Shown piece after piece: positions 23,169 through 35,084 of a DNA stretch of 64,000 nt. The position numbers and the translations under genes were made by a program. This DNA is from Sambucus nigra (lineage: Eukaryota > Streptophyta > Magnoliopsida > Dipsacales > Adoxaceae): positions 159,559,241-159,623,240 of the forward strand of contig OX422221.1 in assembly GCA_949130495.1 (NCBI GenBank). Direction: 5' to 3'. Under the pieces are notes generated by a model, which was given only the letters and a program-made list of their open reading frames with translations, was not told the DNA's origin and ran no database searches. How positions within the stretch are numbered: the stretch's first letter is position 1; every line of letters starts with the position of its first letter.

Positions 23169-23825
23169 TCATCGGTATAAAATGCCATTGGTCATTACAT
23201 AACGAGCAACTTTAAACTTTAGTTTCTTGGCTGGAAGTTTATCAGTTGGTAAAGTCCCATATTCAATATAGGCTCTGATTGGATCCATCCAGGATGGTCC
23301 TAAGTCAAGAGCAACAAAATTTATCATTAGATCTTCATCTATGCTCCGACCAGCTAGAATCTCTATTGGGATTGTTCTTCGTAGCTCGGTGCGGGTGGCT
23401 AATGCTAGTCGGGATAGGGAATCTGCTCTTGCATTCTCTAATCTTGGTATTCTAACCACCTGAATAGAAATAAAACTTGATACCAACTCCATTGCTTTTG
23501 CATGGTACTTGATCATTAACTCTCCCTTTGCTGCATATATTCCAAGAATCTGATTTACGATTAACTGCGAATCGCTGAATACAACAATCTGCTCTGCCTT
23601 TATAGTTCTGGCTAGACTTAAACCTACAATCATTGCTTCATATTCGTACTCATTATTAAAAGCTTTAAATTGAAAGCGCAGAGCATACTCCACATCAATC
23701 TCATCTGGATTTTTCAAAACAATCCCTGCTCCACTGCCTGCAGTGCACGAAGAGCCATCCACATACAAATTCCATATGGGTAACTTATTATTGAAAATTT
23801 GATTAGATAGAGTTCCTCGGTTCAA
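23169..23825 (-). CDS. Second RNase H (archaeal-type) domain of pol
   Basis: An intact 218-residue frame. It starts near LPIWNLYVDGSSC (first Asp), then EYEAMIVGLSLA (Glu), VVFSDSQLIVNQI (Asp) and ENARADSLSRLA (Asp), so the D-E-D-D set of RNase H is present. It continues into the connector (IPIEILAGRSID) that precedes integrase. Tat elements are known to carry this extra RNase H after the original one. It degrades RNA in RNA-DNA hybrids during cDNA synthesis. This is a domain within a polyprotein, not a separate gene. Confidence 0.8.
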   Translation of the reverse strand: MNRGTLSNQIFNNKLPIWNLYVDGSSCTAGSGAGIVLKNPDEIDVEYALRFQFKAFNNEYEYEAMIVGLSLARTIKAEQIVVFSDSQLIVNQILGIYAAKGELMIKYHAKAMELVSSFISIQVVRIPRLENARADSLSRLALATRTELRRTIPIEILAGRSIDEDLMINFVALDLGPSWMDPIRAYIEYGTLPTDKLPAKKLKFKVARYVMTNGILYR

Positions 23826-25375
23826 TATCTAGTACTTCCTCTTCTCCTCTTTAAGTACTTCTCGCTGCTCGTTTGTTATCTTTTCTTGCTCGATCGATAT
23901 TTCTTACCGCTTGCCTACTGACATAAGTTGATCGGGGTTTACATTTGATGATCCTGTAACATCCACAGGTTGATCAGTTTTCAAATCCTGTTCTTCGGAG
24001 GTGTTTTATTGACTAAACTCTGCGATAAAGTATGCTACTGCTTGCTCTTTGAGTGACTACCTAGGCTCATAGATTATGTCATATTCACCGAGCTCCACTT
24101 CCCAGTACATCAATCTTCCCGATTTCTACGGTTTATGCATAGATTGCCTTAATGGCATATCAGTGTACACAACTATAGTATGGGCTTGGAAGTATGGTCT
24201 CATTCTTCTGCTGGCTTCAATTAGTGCTAATGCCAACTTCACCAACCTTGGATATCTGATTTCTGCTCCTCAAAAATCTTTACTAGTGTAGTAGACTGGT
24301 TTATGCACTCCACCTTCCATTCTTATCAATGCCGAGCTAACTGCATTCTCTAAAACTGCCAAATATAAGTACAATCTCTCTCCCATCACTGGTCTAGATA
24401 GCAAGGGTGGTATTCCTAGGTACTTCTTTAATTCTTGACTGGCCTCCTCACATTCATCATTCCACTCAAATGCTTTTTGGAGTGTTTTGAAGAAGGGGAG
24501 ACATCTATCTGTTGCTCGTGACACAAATCTGTTGAGTGCTGCTACTCGCCCTGTGAGACTTCGCACCTCCTTTTTTGTGGTTGGAGATCTTAGCTCTAAT
24601 AAGGCCTTGATCTTCTCAGGATTTTCTTCAATTCCACGTTGATTGATAATATATTTGAGGAACATTCCTTCTCATACTCCGAAATGCACTTAGTGCAATT
24701 CAACTTCATTTGATATTTCTCTAGTTGATCAAAGGTCTGACCTAGGTCAATTAGATGATCAGCATATTTCTTTCTCTTTGTCAGCATATCGTCAACATAC
24801 ACCTCCATATTATGACCTATCTGTTCTACAAACACCTTATTCATCACCCTCTGATATGTTGCACCTGCATTTTTAAGACCGAATGGCATAACATTATAGC
24901 AATAAGTTCCCCTTGGGGTGATATAAGAGGTACTCTCCCCATCTTCAGGTTTCATTTTGATCTGGTTGTAACCAGAATAAGTATCCATGAAACTCAACAA
25001 TTCGTGTCCCTAGGTAGCATCCACCAAATGATCGATTCAAGGTAAAGGAAAATGATCCTTTGGACAGGCTTTATTAAGATCAGTGAAATCCACACACATC
25101 CTCCATTTGTTGTTTTTCTTCTTCACCATTACCACATTTGCTAGCCAATCAATATATTTGACATCTTCAATAAAAGAGGCTTTTTGCAGTTTCTCTACTT
25201 CTTCTTGTATGGCTTGGTTCTTCTCTGGACTGAATACCCTTCGTCATTGCTTCACTGGCTTGATTTCCTTATTCACATTGAGCACGTGACACAAGAAATT
25301 TGGGTCTATCCCTGGCATATCTTCATGACTCCATGCAAAAGTCTGCTTTATGCATCATAGAAATGCTATCAACTC
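23826..25375 (-). pseudogene. Reverse transcriptase and first RNase H of the Tat/Retand-like element
   Basis: Minus strand. RT motifs in order: CVDFTDLNKACPKDHFPLP (about 25090-25040), SFMDTYSGYNQIKM (about 24985), YNVMPFGLKNAGATYQR (about 24900), VYVDDML (catalytic YVDD, about 24810). A frameshift lies near 24660; the thumb region resumes as RSPTTKKEVRSLTGRVAALNR (24580). The degenerate first RNase H is about 24400-24150 (LYLYLAVLENAVSSALIR, PVYYTSK). In-frame stops include PKDHFPLP followed by TGA, which fits a CGA-to-TGA change. Confidence 0.85.
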
Positions 25376-26035
25376 TTACTTTATTGACACATCTAGTGAC
25401 AAATTGATTTGAGTTGTTTGTTCAGGATGCTCGTCATCCAGAATGATATTTTCAGTAGCCTCCATGAACTGACCCTTAACAAGCCGAGACTCAGCTCTTG
25501 GGTCTAATGTCTCAATCTCCGCATCTTCTATCTCATCTACCTGATAAGTAGTAGTCTTCTTCCTGGATTCTTCACGATCTTCTTGCTCGGTAGATGAATA
25601 GTAGCATTCCCGAGATACTATTTGGTCGCCATTCACCACTCCTACTCCAAAGTTGGTTGGGAATTTTAAACATTGATGTACAGTAGATGGTACTGCTTCA
25701 AACTTTTTCAAACCTACCCTTCCCATGATGATATTGTAAGATGATTGGATATTTTTATCCATCATGAAAAAGCATACTCTTTCTGTTCGACAAGCAGTCC
25801 ATGTACCGATGAACATATCCAACTTGATCGTCCCAAGTGGAAAAACTTTCTTGCCAGTAAAACCAAGGAGGGGCCTATGATATGGTTCCAACTGGTATAA
25901 CTTTAGATTCAGACTATCAAAACATGGGTAGAACATGATATCTGCCGAGCTACCATTATCCACTAATACTCGTGAAATCATTACTTCCTTCATTCTCATT
26001 TTGATCACCAATGGGTCATCATGAGGATATAGCAC
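25376..26035 (-). CDS. Aspartic protease region of the Tat/Retand-like pol
   Basis: An open 219-residue frame with RVLVDNGSSADIMF (catalytic Asp in DNGSS, the form usual for Tat elements) near residues 23-36, then HRPLLGFTGKKVFPLG and YNIIMGRVGLKKFEAVPSTVH. The protease would cut the polyprotein. It follows gag in the same frame region; the upstream stop at 26036 breaks continuity. Confidence 0.82.
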   Translation of the reverse strand: MLYPHDDPLVIKMRMKEVMISRVLVDNGSSADIMFYPCFDSLNLKLYQLEPYHRPLLGFTGKKVFPLGTIKLDMFIGTWTACRTERVCFFMMDKNIQSSYNIIMGRVGLKKFEAVPSTVHQCLKFPTNFGVGVVNGDQIVSRECYYSSTEQEDREESRKKTTTYQVDEIEDAEIETLDPRAESRLVKGQFMEATENIILDDEHPEQTTQINLSLDVSIK

Positions 26036-27963
26036 TCATGCGAGGTCGTTCATAGAGAAACCGATGAGAAGTTTGTCCTTATTAACCTTCATCAGACGAT
26101 TATCTTTAACCAAATTTATTCGATGTATGTACGAGGAAGCTTGAGCCTCATTAAGGTAAGCTTTCCTTTTTGCGGTGAGATCTCCTCCTCCTGCATCACC
26201 ACCTGTAATGACATTACACTCAAATGATCCAAAGTGGATTGAAAATACCTCACGTTCTGGTTGTCTTGGTCTTTTGGGGAGATCGGGGGTCATCTTATGG
26301 ATCATCTTCATTATCTCTTTTCTTGTCATCTTTTCTTCGAAGAGGAGATTTAGACCTTTGCCTTCCTCGTTCGCTGGTTCGATCACCGCTTTGACGATCA
26401 ACATACTTGGTCAATTTTCCTCATCTAATGAGTGCTTTAATTTCATTCTGAAGAGCTATGCAACGCTTGGTCGTATGACCGTGATCTTTGTAGAATTCAT
26501 AATATTTGAACTTGTCTCTCTTATCAGGATCTTCCTTCATTTTTACTGGCCAGGCTATCTTCTCGCTGCTCTTGATCTCTTCCAGAATGTGATTTATATC
26601 AACCTTCAAGGGACTATAATTTCCGTATTTCTTCATCTGTTCCAATGCTTGCTTACCCTTTGATTGCCTGTTACCCCCAATGTTCTTTCGATCCTTCTTT
26701 TCAGTTTTTCCATATTCCATCTTGGTCTCCCTAGTGTCTGCGTTCTTCTTGGTAGCCATGGCTTCCTCCGCATTCATGATTTTAGCTTTTTTTACCATCA
26801 ATTCTTCCATGGTCCTGGGCGAATCTTTGGCTAGAGTGAAGTACAATTTATTGGGTAACAGTCCACTCATCAAAGTAGTAATTACAATTTTCTCCTCGTA
26901 ATCAATTACTTCTAGTTTCTCGTTATTTAAATGAGTAATATAATCCCTGGTACTTTCACCTGTCTTTTATCTAACACTTAGTAAATGTGCTACTCGTTTG
27001 ACTGGCTTTGCTCCAAAATAGAAATTTCCAATGAAGAGTTCTGCTAGCTGAAAGAAGGTCACAATTTTCCCCCGAGGAAGGTTATTGTACCACATCTGAG
27101 CAAATCCGGTAAGAGTTCCTGAAAATGCCCTGCATCGCATCTCGTTTGGAACAACATAGATATCAACAGCTACTTGGTATTGTTCTATATGGAGAAGAGG
27201 ATTTATTTTTCCATCGTATTTTGGTGAATTTTGACGGTGTGGGAAAGTCCACAATATCCTCTATGAATGGTGTTCCTCGGACAAAAGTCCTTTGTAGAGG
27301 ATTCTTGGTTTTAGCCGTCTTCCCTAATCTATCCTCCAACCTTTGAATTGAGCCCTTCCATGCATCATTTCCTTCTTCGATCCTATTGGTTTGATCAACT
27401 GATCGTGTTCAATTTTCCTCTTAGGATTTTTCATGACGAGCAGCTAGTCGTGATTGGGAAGATCCTTCCTTTAAATCAGATGGTCATTGAGAGTTCCTCG
27501 ACATAATCCTCGGGGGAATTCTATTCCTCCTAGGACCCAAACGATCAAAGGGAGAAACTCTACTCAATCTTTCAAGAGTACTTGTCCGTTCTGGAGATAG
27601 AGTGATGTTTTATTGAGTGTCTGTAGCTCGTACCGAGGAAGTCCGTCTATGCTGATAAGAAGGATCATTAGATCTCTCAGTACGATACGAATCGGTGTGT
27701 CTGGACTGAGATTCCTCTGGGAATAATGTTCTCCTAGTTCGCGAAGAGAGTAACCGAATATTTCTCTGAACGCTTCGTTGTCCTGATTGGGCTGGCACTC
27801 CGCCCTAAACGGTTTGTATGAGTTGAAGCATGGTTTCTTGCATGGCCGTTTGCCCTTGGGGCAAATTAGCCATTATACAAGCCAGATCTGAGAAATTTGA
27901 GGGAGCAGAAGGATTTGGGGGAATCCCAGTGTTTCGATTACAGGATATCGAATTATCAGCCAT
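26036..27963 (-). pseudogene. gag of the Tat/Retand-like element
   Basis: The ATG at 27963 starts MADNSISCNRNTGIPPNPS, 46 bases after the PBS area. Stops split it (first near 27808). The retrotransposon gag domain is at 27254-26967: SPKYDGKINPLLHIEQYQVA, MRCRAFSGTLTGFAQMWYNNL. Its C-terminal half follows at 26873-26421. The zinc-finger-like YYEFYKDHGHTTKRC (about 26510) precedes the NEIKALIR end. Gag would build the particle that packages the RNA. Confidence 0.8.
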
Positions 27964-28008
27964 TAATGATGAGTTGTTTTGGTGAAAAATGCTAATTGCA
28001 ATCGTTTC

Positions 28009-28026
28009 CCACAGATGGCGCCAATC
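28009..28026 (-). other. Primer-binding site of the Tat/Retand-like element
   Basis: On the minus strand the 5' LTR ends ...ACATCAACA and is followed by GATTGGCGCCATCTGTGG. TGGCGCC is a usual start of such sites. Confidence 0.75.
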
Positions 28027-28605
28027 TGTTGATGTAAAAAAATAGATTTAACCTAATTATTTTAATCACAGATAAAAATGAATAAAGAAATAATAGACAT
28101 TAGATTTTAAAAGTGGTCCAGCCTTGCAAGAATGGCCTACGTCCACTGTTTTTGTTATTGCTGACTGTTTGCTTGGAATTCTCGATAACGGATTTACTAA
28201 GAAATTCTGAGTCCCCTTCTAATGAGGAGGTTACAATGTATTTATAGCCTTGAGGATGTACAAATAAAAGGATAATGCGCTGTTATCTAGTAGACATGCG
28301 CATCTGTATGATAATAAGGAGGATTTAATGCGCAGTCGTCTCCTTGATTATCCTAATTGGAGTGTTATATAGCTCAGACCGCCTAAGTTGCTCGGACCTC
28401 TTAAGTTGCTCGGACCACTTAATTTGCTCGGTATAATGAAGTTCCTCGGATAACATGGGTTTCTTGGGATGCTTGAGTTGGTTGGGGAGTTTAACTTCCT
28501 CGGAGTCAGTGTATTGTTCATTGAAAGTGTTTGCAGGTGGCATGTAAGTCGACGCGTGTCTCCACATAATTGATCCACATCAGCAGACTAAATTTGATAC
28601 CAACA
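28027..28605 (-). mobile_element. 5' LTR of the Tat/Retand-like element
   Basis: 579 bp with TGTTGG...CAACA ends on the minus strand. It contains a TATA box TATATAAC (about 28364-28371) and tandem 18-20 bp motifs directly upstream of it. Confidence 0.88.
28364..28475 (-). promoter_or_regulatory. TATA box with upstream tandem motifs in the LTR
   Basis: On the minus strand four or five imperfect repeats of about 18-20 bp, with core TCCGAGCAACTTAAG, end at the TATA box GCTATATAAC. Long open frames across them are artefacts. The copies are also in the 3' LTR (16675-16790), where the TATA box is mutated. Confidence 0.6.
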
Positions 28606-30599
28606 ACTATATTATAAAAATAATATAAATTAATTTGATTATTAACACAAAATGCATTATGAATCCTATTTCCTCCATATCCTCTAAAGGGCGAGTGGTC
28701 CTATCCCACTAAAGACCGCATATTTCTATAATACACTTAGCAGCTTATCTACAATATTCCAATTTGAAGAAAATTCAGCAACATATCCCCATAGTTCTTA
28801 AGTACACAACATAGATTCACAAATGTTCGTGCTATTTCAATTTATCAATTGAAATAGCACTTAACACCACATCATCTTATATGTACCCAGAGAACATTAA
28901 GAGACAGCAACAAAACGTCCCCCAAAAGTGACAATTGTAAGACACTAAGAACATATTATATAGACACAATGTTGTCCCAAACTATCCAAATGGGACAATT
29001 CAAGAGATCTCATTATAGAGTTAATAACTCTTGAAAGGGTCTAAGATCTATTGAATGCGCACGAATAAGAACTAGAAGGCTATTATCTATGTGCACAATC
29101 TGTATTGTTGCTACCGATTCTCTGCAATTTCATTAACTATGCGTACTATCTATAATTTTACCCTACTTTTAATTGATATTTTAAAATTTATATTGCCCAC
29201 CACATTTTATTACATTTCCATGATAAGCATCTTTTATTTTTGTCTTATTTATATTTTCATGGTAAGTATGTTTCATTTCAGTCTAAATGTTAGAAATGCA
29301 TGGGGACAACCAAATCAATGGCCATTTAAATGTTCAAATCACTAGTCAACAACAATTCAAGAACCCTAAATAATAATTCAAATAACTATACTTGAAATAA
29401 GACAAAAAGGTTTCAACAAAACATTCAACTGAGTTTCAACATTTAAACTTATAAGTCCAAGCCACTTTTTCAGCATGTAAATGATTTTCATGGTTTCAAC
29501 ATATTAAACATGATCAACATGATTTAAGCAGTAAATTCAAGAAAGTTTCAACATGATTTTTTTATCCCCACTCCACACTCGCAGTTTTATGAGATAGAGA
29601 GAGAGAGAGAGATGAAAGTTAAGAGATGGGGAGGCGTGTAAAAATGTGAGGAGATTAAGTGTGATATTAGGGGGGGAGGGTCATCATTAGGAGGAGCATA
29701 GGCATTGATTTGGTCGTGATTTATATACATGGGCATAGAGGTGTATGACGGTATCGACATATGTTCACGTCACTTTTCACCCTTTTATGCATCTCGAGTT
29801 GGATTGTTTTGTGTCCTCGTGTACTGGAGCTACTACTAGACCCAACTCATAATTCCCATACACCCACACCCCACTACACCTACTGCCCCAACCATAACAC
29901 ACCACCTTCTACTATCCGATCCGACTCATAATCCCTATACACCCAACCCACAACCCACTACACCTGATGCCCCGAACATAACCCACATTCTTGACCTTTT
30001 ATGCTCCCCTATCCCCATAAACCTCCCTCCCTAACCCACTGTACCCCTAACCCCCTATCCCAACCCCCTATTATTGTCCCCCGAACTAATTACCTATACC
30101 CCATTCCCCATTTCCCAAACCCATACCCGACCCCTGCCCCATCCTATACCCCCCCACCTAGCTGCCCCACCCTAAAAAAATGAAGCCCCATTAAACCCAC
30201 CTCCCATCTATTGCGATTAAGCCCACAACCCTCATACCCGAATTACCCAAATCGATTAAACCCATAACTCTCATGATAAGTTTCATTATAAATGAATACA
30301 AATCCTAATTTATGTATCCCAAGTAATTAAAACTATGTAGCAAGTATTATTACCCAAATAATAATAATTTATGATCCAAGCTGGAATTGTGAAACAATTA
30401 ACTCAACAAAACCATTGTAAAGAGGACCTCAAATCGATGATGGTGGTGTCTGAGATCGACGGTGCTGGTGTCTGAGATCGAGGGAGAGAGATGATTGCTT
30501 AAGATTTTGAGGGATAAAGAGCAATCGCCTGAGATTTTGAAAGAAAGAGAGAGTCGTGTAAACACAAAAAGGAAATCTGGTTGCTATTAGGGTTAAAAT
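28606..30599 (-). other. 5' region of the CACTA element
   Basis: AT-rich sequence (28606-29560), then a GA tract (29592-29612), a C-rich imperfect repeat (29820-30240; CCCA/ACCC-type, G-rich on the minus strand) and short repeats of GGTGTCTGAGATCGA (30440-30490). No coding signal. It lies between the transposase start and the right end of the CACTA element. Confidence 0.45.
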
Positions 30600-30853
30600 T
30601 TTAAGTTTTCACGGTCGTGTCAAGGTTTTTGACAGTGACAACTTTATTCGTTGTCACGGTCAAAAACCTTGACATGGCCATGATAAATTTTTTGTCAAGG
30701 TCAATGACTGTGACATGATTGTGATAAGGTGTTGTCACAGTCTTTTCAGGGTCAATGACCATGGAAACAAAAGCGTATTTTGTTATCATAGTTTTTTTAC
30801 CGTGACAATGCTAGTCAGGTGACGAGTGACATTTTATGTATTTTGGGGTAGTG
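30600..30853 (-). repeat. CACTA right terminus with subterminal repeats
   Basis: TTTTGGGGTAGTG at 30841-30853 is the reverse complement of CACTACCCCAAAA, a CACTA end. Inside it, TGTCACGGTC / GACC.TGACA motifs repeat in both orientations. The second element at 49981 has CACTACACCAAAT and the same motif style. Confidence 0.8.
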
Positions 30854-31430
30854 ATACAAAACTATATACGTTTAAAAGGATTCATATAAATCTATTTGGG
30901 TGTGAATTATATGAATCAAAAGTGTTTTCTAAACATAAAAGTGAGAAAAGTTTTTCAACAAGGTTGCAGAAGTCGATCTGGTAAAAGTTTAGAAAAGATA
31001 AATGTAAAATAGGTATTTAAAGGGATAACACAAATTTCGAGGCGACATCACTCGTTCGAATGAAAACAAGGCTTGTTCGAATGATAATAGAAGTTCATTT
31101 GAATGAAATAAGATCCCATTCGAACAAAAAGGCTATCTCGTTCAAACGAGAATGTCTTCTCGTTTGAATGAGGTAGGCAAAGTTAGAAAAATTATTTTAA
31201 AATAAACATTCCTCGAGTTTTAAAACAAAAAAATCCTCTTTCAGTTTTAGTAAAAATAAAACATCCTAAAATAAATTTGACATCCTAAAAAGCTTTATAT
31301 CTTTATGACATGTAGTGGAGTCTTGAACTTGGAGATGTTGGCGTTCGATTCTACGAGTCAATACGAGTTAGTTTGTAACATGATATGCCAAATGTGCCAA
31401 AGTGCAACTAAAAAAAATCCTAAGCTAAAA
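30854..31430 (-). mobile_element. LTR-like fragment with TTCGAA motif cluster
   Basis: Non-coding. About six variants of CATTCGAACGA / TCGTTCGAATGA lie at 31045-31180. On the minus strand they sit just upstream of TTTAAATACC (31013-31025), a TATA-like site. That arrangement resembles LTR promoters elsewhere in the window, but no LTR boundaries are found. Confidence 0.4.
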
Positions 31431-33076
31431 TAGTTGCGTTTACACCTCGCATACCCTCCAACATCTTTGTCACCCCTCCCATGTACTCATCAGTCTAAAG
31501 GTGATATGTCTTGCTTAAACACAACTTCATCCCCATCACTTCCTGATAATCCCTATCTGAGGTGGAACCCAAGGATATCATCTTGTTTCGCAATAATGGT
31601 GGGTGAAACCTCATATTGGTTCATTCCTTTATTTTTTGAAATAGTTTTCACACTGCCTGATAGTGTAACTAACCCAAATTAGCAATAAATACTCCATCTT
31701 AGTTAACCAATTCCAAAAACCGAAAGGAAACCATAATCTTTCTTTCGATGTTGGTAACCCAACAATGAACTCTGTTGGTCTACCTTTCCATTTCATCACT
31801 GGAATCACCAAGTATAATAAAATCTTGTTGATCACCTAAGGTCAACCCTTTCCCTATCTAATGAATGGTTCACATGAAGACATCTTCGCTATGTCTCACT
31901 CCACACAGATACATATGCTTTATATCCCACATTGCATGGTACATCTTACTCCCCTTCCTAAGGTATATAAAAAATCGTGACCCATGCGTCTACTCCAAAA
32001 ATGCGCACTTCTAGGGTCTTTCTTTTCTTAGTAAAAATCAACATCCTATTAATGCGTAAGACACCATCAGAACTTGACTGAGTATGACTCCGCTCTTCTT
32101 CTTAAAACTGTTAGATCCTCCTTTGGCAAGGGACATCCCTTACCTGTGTCTTCACAGTGTTTTAACCCATCTCGAGTGTGATAGTTCTCTTTACTATAGG
32201 CCCCTGATACACTACGTCATAGCATTCTTGGTCATCTAGATCCTTAGGCCCAAAGCACATAATCATGTCAACCAAAATCTTATCCCCAGATGTATAAGTC
32301 TAATCCTCAACTCCCATTTCTCTAAAGGAGTCATATAATACGACTCTCGCACTATCATAAGTCCCCAACGCTAAATCAATAATGAGATCCATCTCTCAGC
32401 TTAGAGGTAAACTTGATATCCCCTGAATCACATTAGTAAAGTCCCTATGCATTGGGATCGAATATAAGGAGACAACAATGCTATTTAATGTTTCATCTAC
32501 AATATAAAATAAATACGAGCCTAACCCTCTCTGAGGACGAGACATCGTAAAAATAACCCATCCTGTCCTGGAATAGCGAACCCGATAGCCTTATTGTAAC
32601 ATTTCGCCATCGTTCAGACCGTCTCTAACCAGTTCATACCTAGGATACCATCATACTCGAATATCATAACTCTCTAAAATGAGTAGATCAACTAAAACAT
32701 AACCTCCCAGTTCCCACACTCGCTCCCTTGCAGATGGGACTAAAGAGAGCCCTGCTACCTAGCGATAAATATATACACATATTAGTAATACTAATAATGC
32801 ATCCACTAAACCCGTCTCAGGTGCCAATATAGTGATGCACCCGTGTCACACAGAACTTGCCCCATTTTCTCATGGATAAAAATCATACCTTCAATTGCCA
32901 ATGGCACTGGTTTTTTAACTGGTTCCTGGAAGTAATACTCACGTCTGAAATGACCCAAAAACTACTACAACTATTTCCCATGTTGGGCACCCTGCTACTA
33001 TCCTCTAGCTCAATGTGGGCAAGCACGATGAATGTGGCCCTGCTCTCAAGATATAAAAGACCTGCCTGTGAAATCC
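31431..33076 (-). pseudogene. Tekay-like pol relic: protease and integrase fragments
   Basis: Minus strand. A protease-like FIHEKMGQVLCDTGAS (DTGAS, about 32870-32830) is followed by YDGILGMNWL and IGFAIPGQDGLF (about 32650-32550), as in chromovirus proteases (GMDWL, F.IPG). An integrase core fragment is at 31835-31629 (MKWKGRPTEFIVGLPTSKER, parallel to WKWERISMDFITGLP in the first element). The reverse transcriptase between them is absent, an internal deletion. Many stops. Gag of the same relic is likely 35100-36130. Confidence 0.65.
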
Positions 33077-35084
33077 TGTAATGACCCCACTTTTATATGT
33101 TCATATATAGTTTTTAATGTTGTATTATTTCATATGTTATATGGATAATTTTAATTTATGATTTTTAGTCTAATCCACCCTTCATAAATCATGAAATATC
33201 AAATTAGTTACAAACATAAAATTTTAAAGTTTTCAGAAGAAATGTTCATATTAGAGACTAGTTTTGACCATTATAATATAAAAATTAACTTTAGGTAAAA
33301 ACTAAAAAGTTGTAGATATATGAATTAGGTTTGTAACACAATAAATGGTATGTTAAAGGAATAGCCGAGCAATAAGTTATTCCAAAATTACGTATAACAA
33401 TATATGTATTTTGTCTTATTACCACACCATGCGTTATATTTTGATTGATTGGAAGGCGAGGCTAATTTGGTCGACTTAAACACTTTGAAATAACCTCCTT
33501 CTTCATCAAAATGGATTAAATCAAAGTCTTATATCATATCCAAATCTAAATGATAAGTTTCGGGATGTAAACTATGATTTTATGAAACTTTAGGGACTTA
33601 ATTTTAAATAATAAAAGTTTTAGGGAGTAATATGAAAATATAAAAAGGACCATTTTGTAAATAAAATATTTTCAAGGACCTCCATAAATATTGAAAATGT
33701 ATGGTGTAAACTTACTAAAATACCCTTCATGTGTAAAATGACCCTTATACCCTTAATAACTTTAGACATCGAGCTTGACACCTCATTCTTGGTTTTGACA
33801 CCTCCATCCTACACGTATCGTCTTTAAAGGAAGGGAAAAACCCATGTCATTTAATTAGAGAAATTAAAAACATGTGTCACCATCTGGTGAATTAAGATTG
33901 CAAGACATCCCCGTTACGCGACACACTAACGCCGACTCACCAATATGAATGCTTAGTTATCACGACACGTGTCATCACCCAGATAACTTTGGAAAATTAT
34001 AAATAGAGGCCTTAGGATCAGTTCTTACATGAAATTCATTCCAAATATTAGAGAGAAATAGTGAGAGAAAATACGGGAAAGTTTAAGAAGAAGTTTCGTC
34101 TTAAGAATTAACGAGTGATCCAAGACTCAGTATCTGTAACTTCAAACTTCTATTCTAGGTGAGTAATCTATGACAATCCCTGTGTATTTTGATTATATGA
34201 TATTATGAAAACTATATATATTTTATGAAACTATTTTTATTCTCAAAATACATTTGATACCGATGATTTCGTCGTTTGTTATATATGTATATCTCTCGAT
34301 ATATACATCTGATTTGAATTTTGAAATTATTGATTCGGCCTACGAAAACTCTCTTACTATGTTGGCCTTGACTATCGGGTTTAAATATTTGGGTGGTACC
34401 TTCCCAACTGGTTTATCGCTGGTGTGCCCTAAATAAGGCGTTGTTTCAGAGATGATGATTTTCTGTCTGTATTGTTGTCTAGTGGAAACATTTGGTAACA
34501 CTCTCTGTTTATCTGGGTATGAGAGCATACATGGCCTTCAAAATAAAATTAAATAATTGACATATTGCTCAATTCTGTTATTTGTTTTGAGCTGTTTATT
34601 ATGAAAATATCTACTATCAATTAATTTATATATATATTACAGCAAATTCGTGTCTTTATATACATGCCTTTTGTTGTAAATTGAATATGTATCAATTTTC
34701 TGAAAAACCCGAGAGTGTCTGGAGATTGAATCTCTTTCGGCTTTTTGTTGATGTTGTATAAATAACCATTTTTCAGGAAATAAGTAGAGTCGTGGAGAGA
34801 ACATACAAGGACTATGTTGAAGATTTAGCTTTTAGAGATCTTTTTGTTTTTATGTTTGTTTTATCATTTAGAGCATGTCTAGATCTCTTCTAATAAGTTT
34901 TTAAATTTTGTCTTAAGTTGTAATTCACTGTTACTTTTAAGATAAATGAACTTTCCTTTAGAAATATCTGATGAGGTAATTCCTTTACTTTCAGTATTTT
35001 ACGATTCATAACCATGTGATTATATTTTCGTTGCACTTATATAAGGAAACAATTTAAGTCAGAATATATGTTACCTTGGTGTCA
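33077..35084 (+). mobile_element. Solo LTR of a chromovirus-type element
   Basis: It starts TGTAATGACCCC and ends about GGTGTCA, giving around 2 kb. TATA box TTATAAATAG is at 33998-34007, with CTTCTATTCTAGGTGAG (about 34150) as a possible leader splice donor. It separates gag from protease of a minus-strand relic. I could not find a target duplication with these ends, so the right boundary is uncertain. Non-coding. Confidence 0.6.
33964..34007 (+). promoter_or_regulatory. G-box palindrome and TATA box in the solo LTR
   Basis: GACACGTGTC (33964-33973) is a perfect palindrome with a CACGTG G-box core. It ends 24 bases before TTATAAATAG. G-boxes bind bZIP and bHLH factors in plants. Confidence 0.55.

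Larger units (their letters stand above)
16339..28605 (-). mobile_element. Tat/Retand-like Ty3/gypsy retrotransposon, structurally near-complete
   Basis: Two 579-bp LTRs (16339-16917 and 28027-28605) flank 11.1 kb. Flanks are GCTAT and ACTAT, a target duplication with one mismatch. Reading leftward on the minus strand: PBS, gag, protease, reverse transcriptase with RNase H, a second RNase H, integrase, a minisatellite, an antisense multi-exon gene on the plus strand, PPT, 3' LTR. A second RNase H and an antisense ORF downstream of pol are known for the Tat lineage. It inserted just upstream of the TNP2 start of the CACTA element. The coding regions are decayed. Confidence 0.88.
4377..30853 (-). 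mobile_element. CACTA (En/Spm) transposon, broken by three LTR insertions
   Basis: The right end reads CACTACCCCAAAA on the minus strand (30841-30853) with subterminal repeats just inside. Going leftward on the minus strand: a TNP2-type transposase remnant (about 16215-14500), a TNPA-like/Transposase_24 gene (13930-12714, then 7317-6897), its 3' region (6728-6896) and TGTCACGGACATG-type subterminal repeats (4377-4530). Three insertions interrupt it: a solo LTR (4602-6727), an Athila-like element (7323-12713) and a Tat/Retand-like element (16339-28605). The true left CACTA terminus is not visible. That all pieces belong to one element is inferred from order and strand. Confidence 0.6.
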
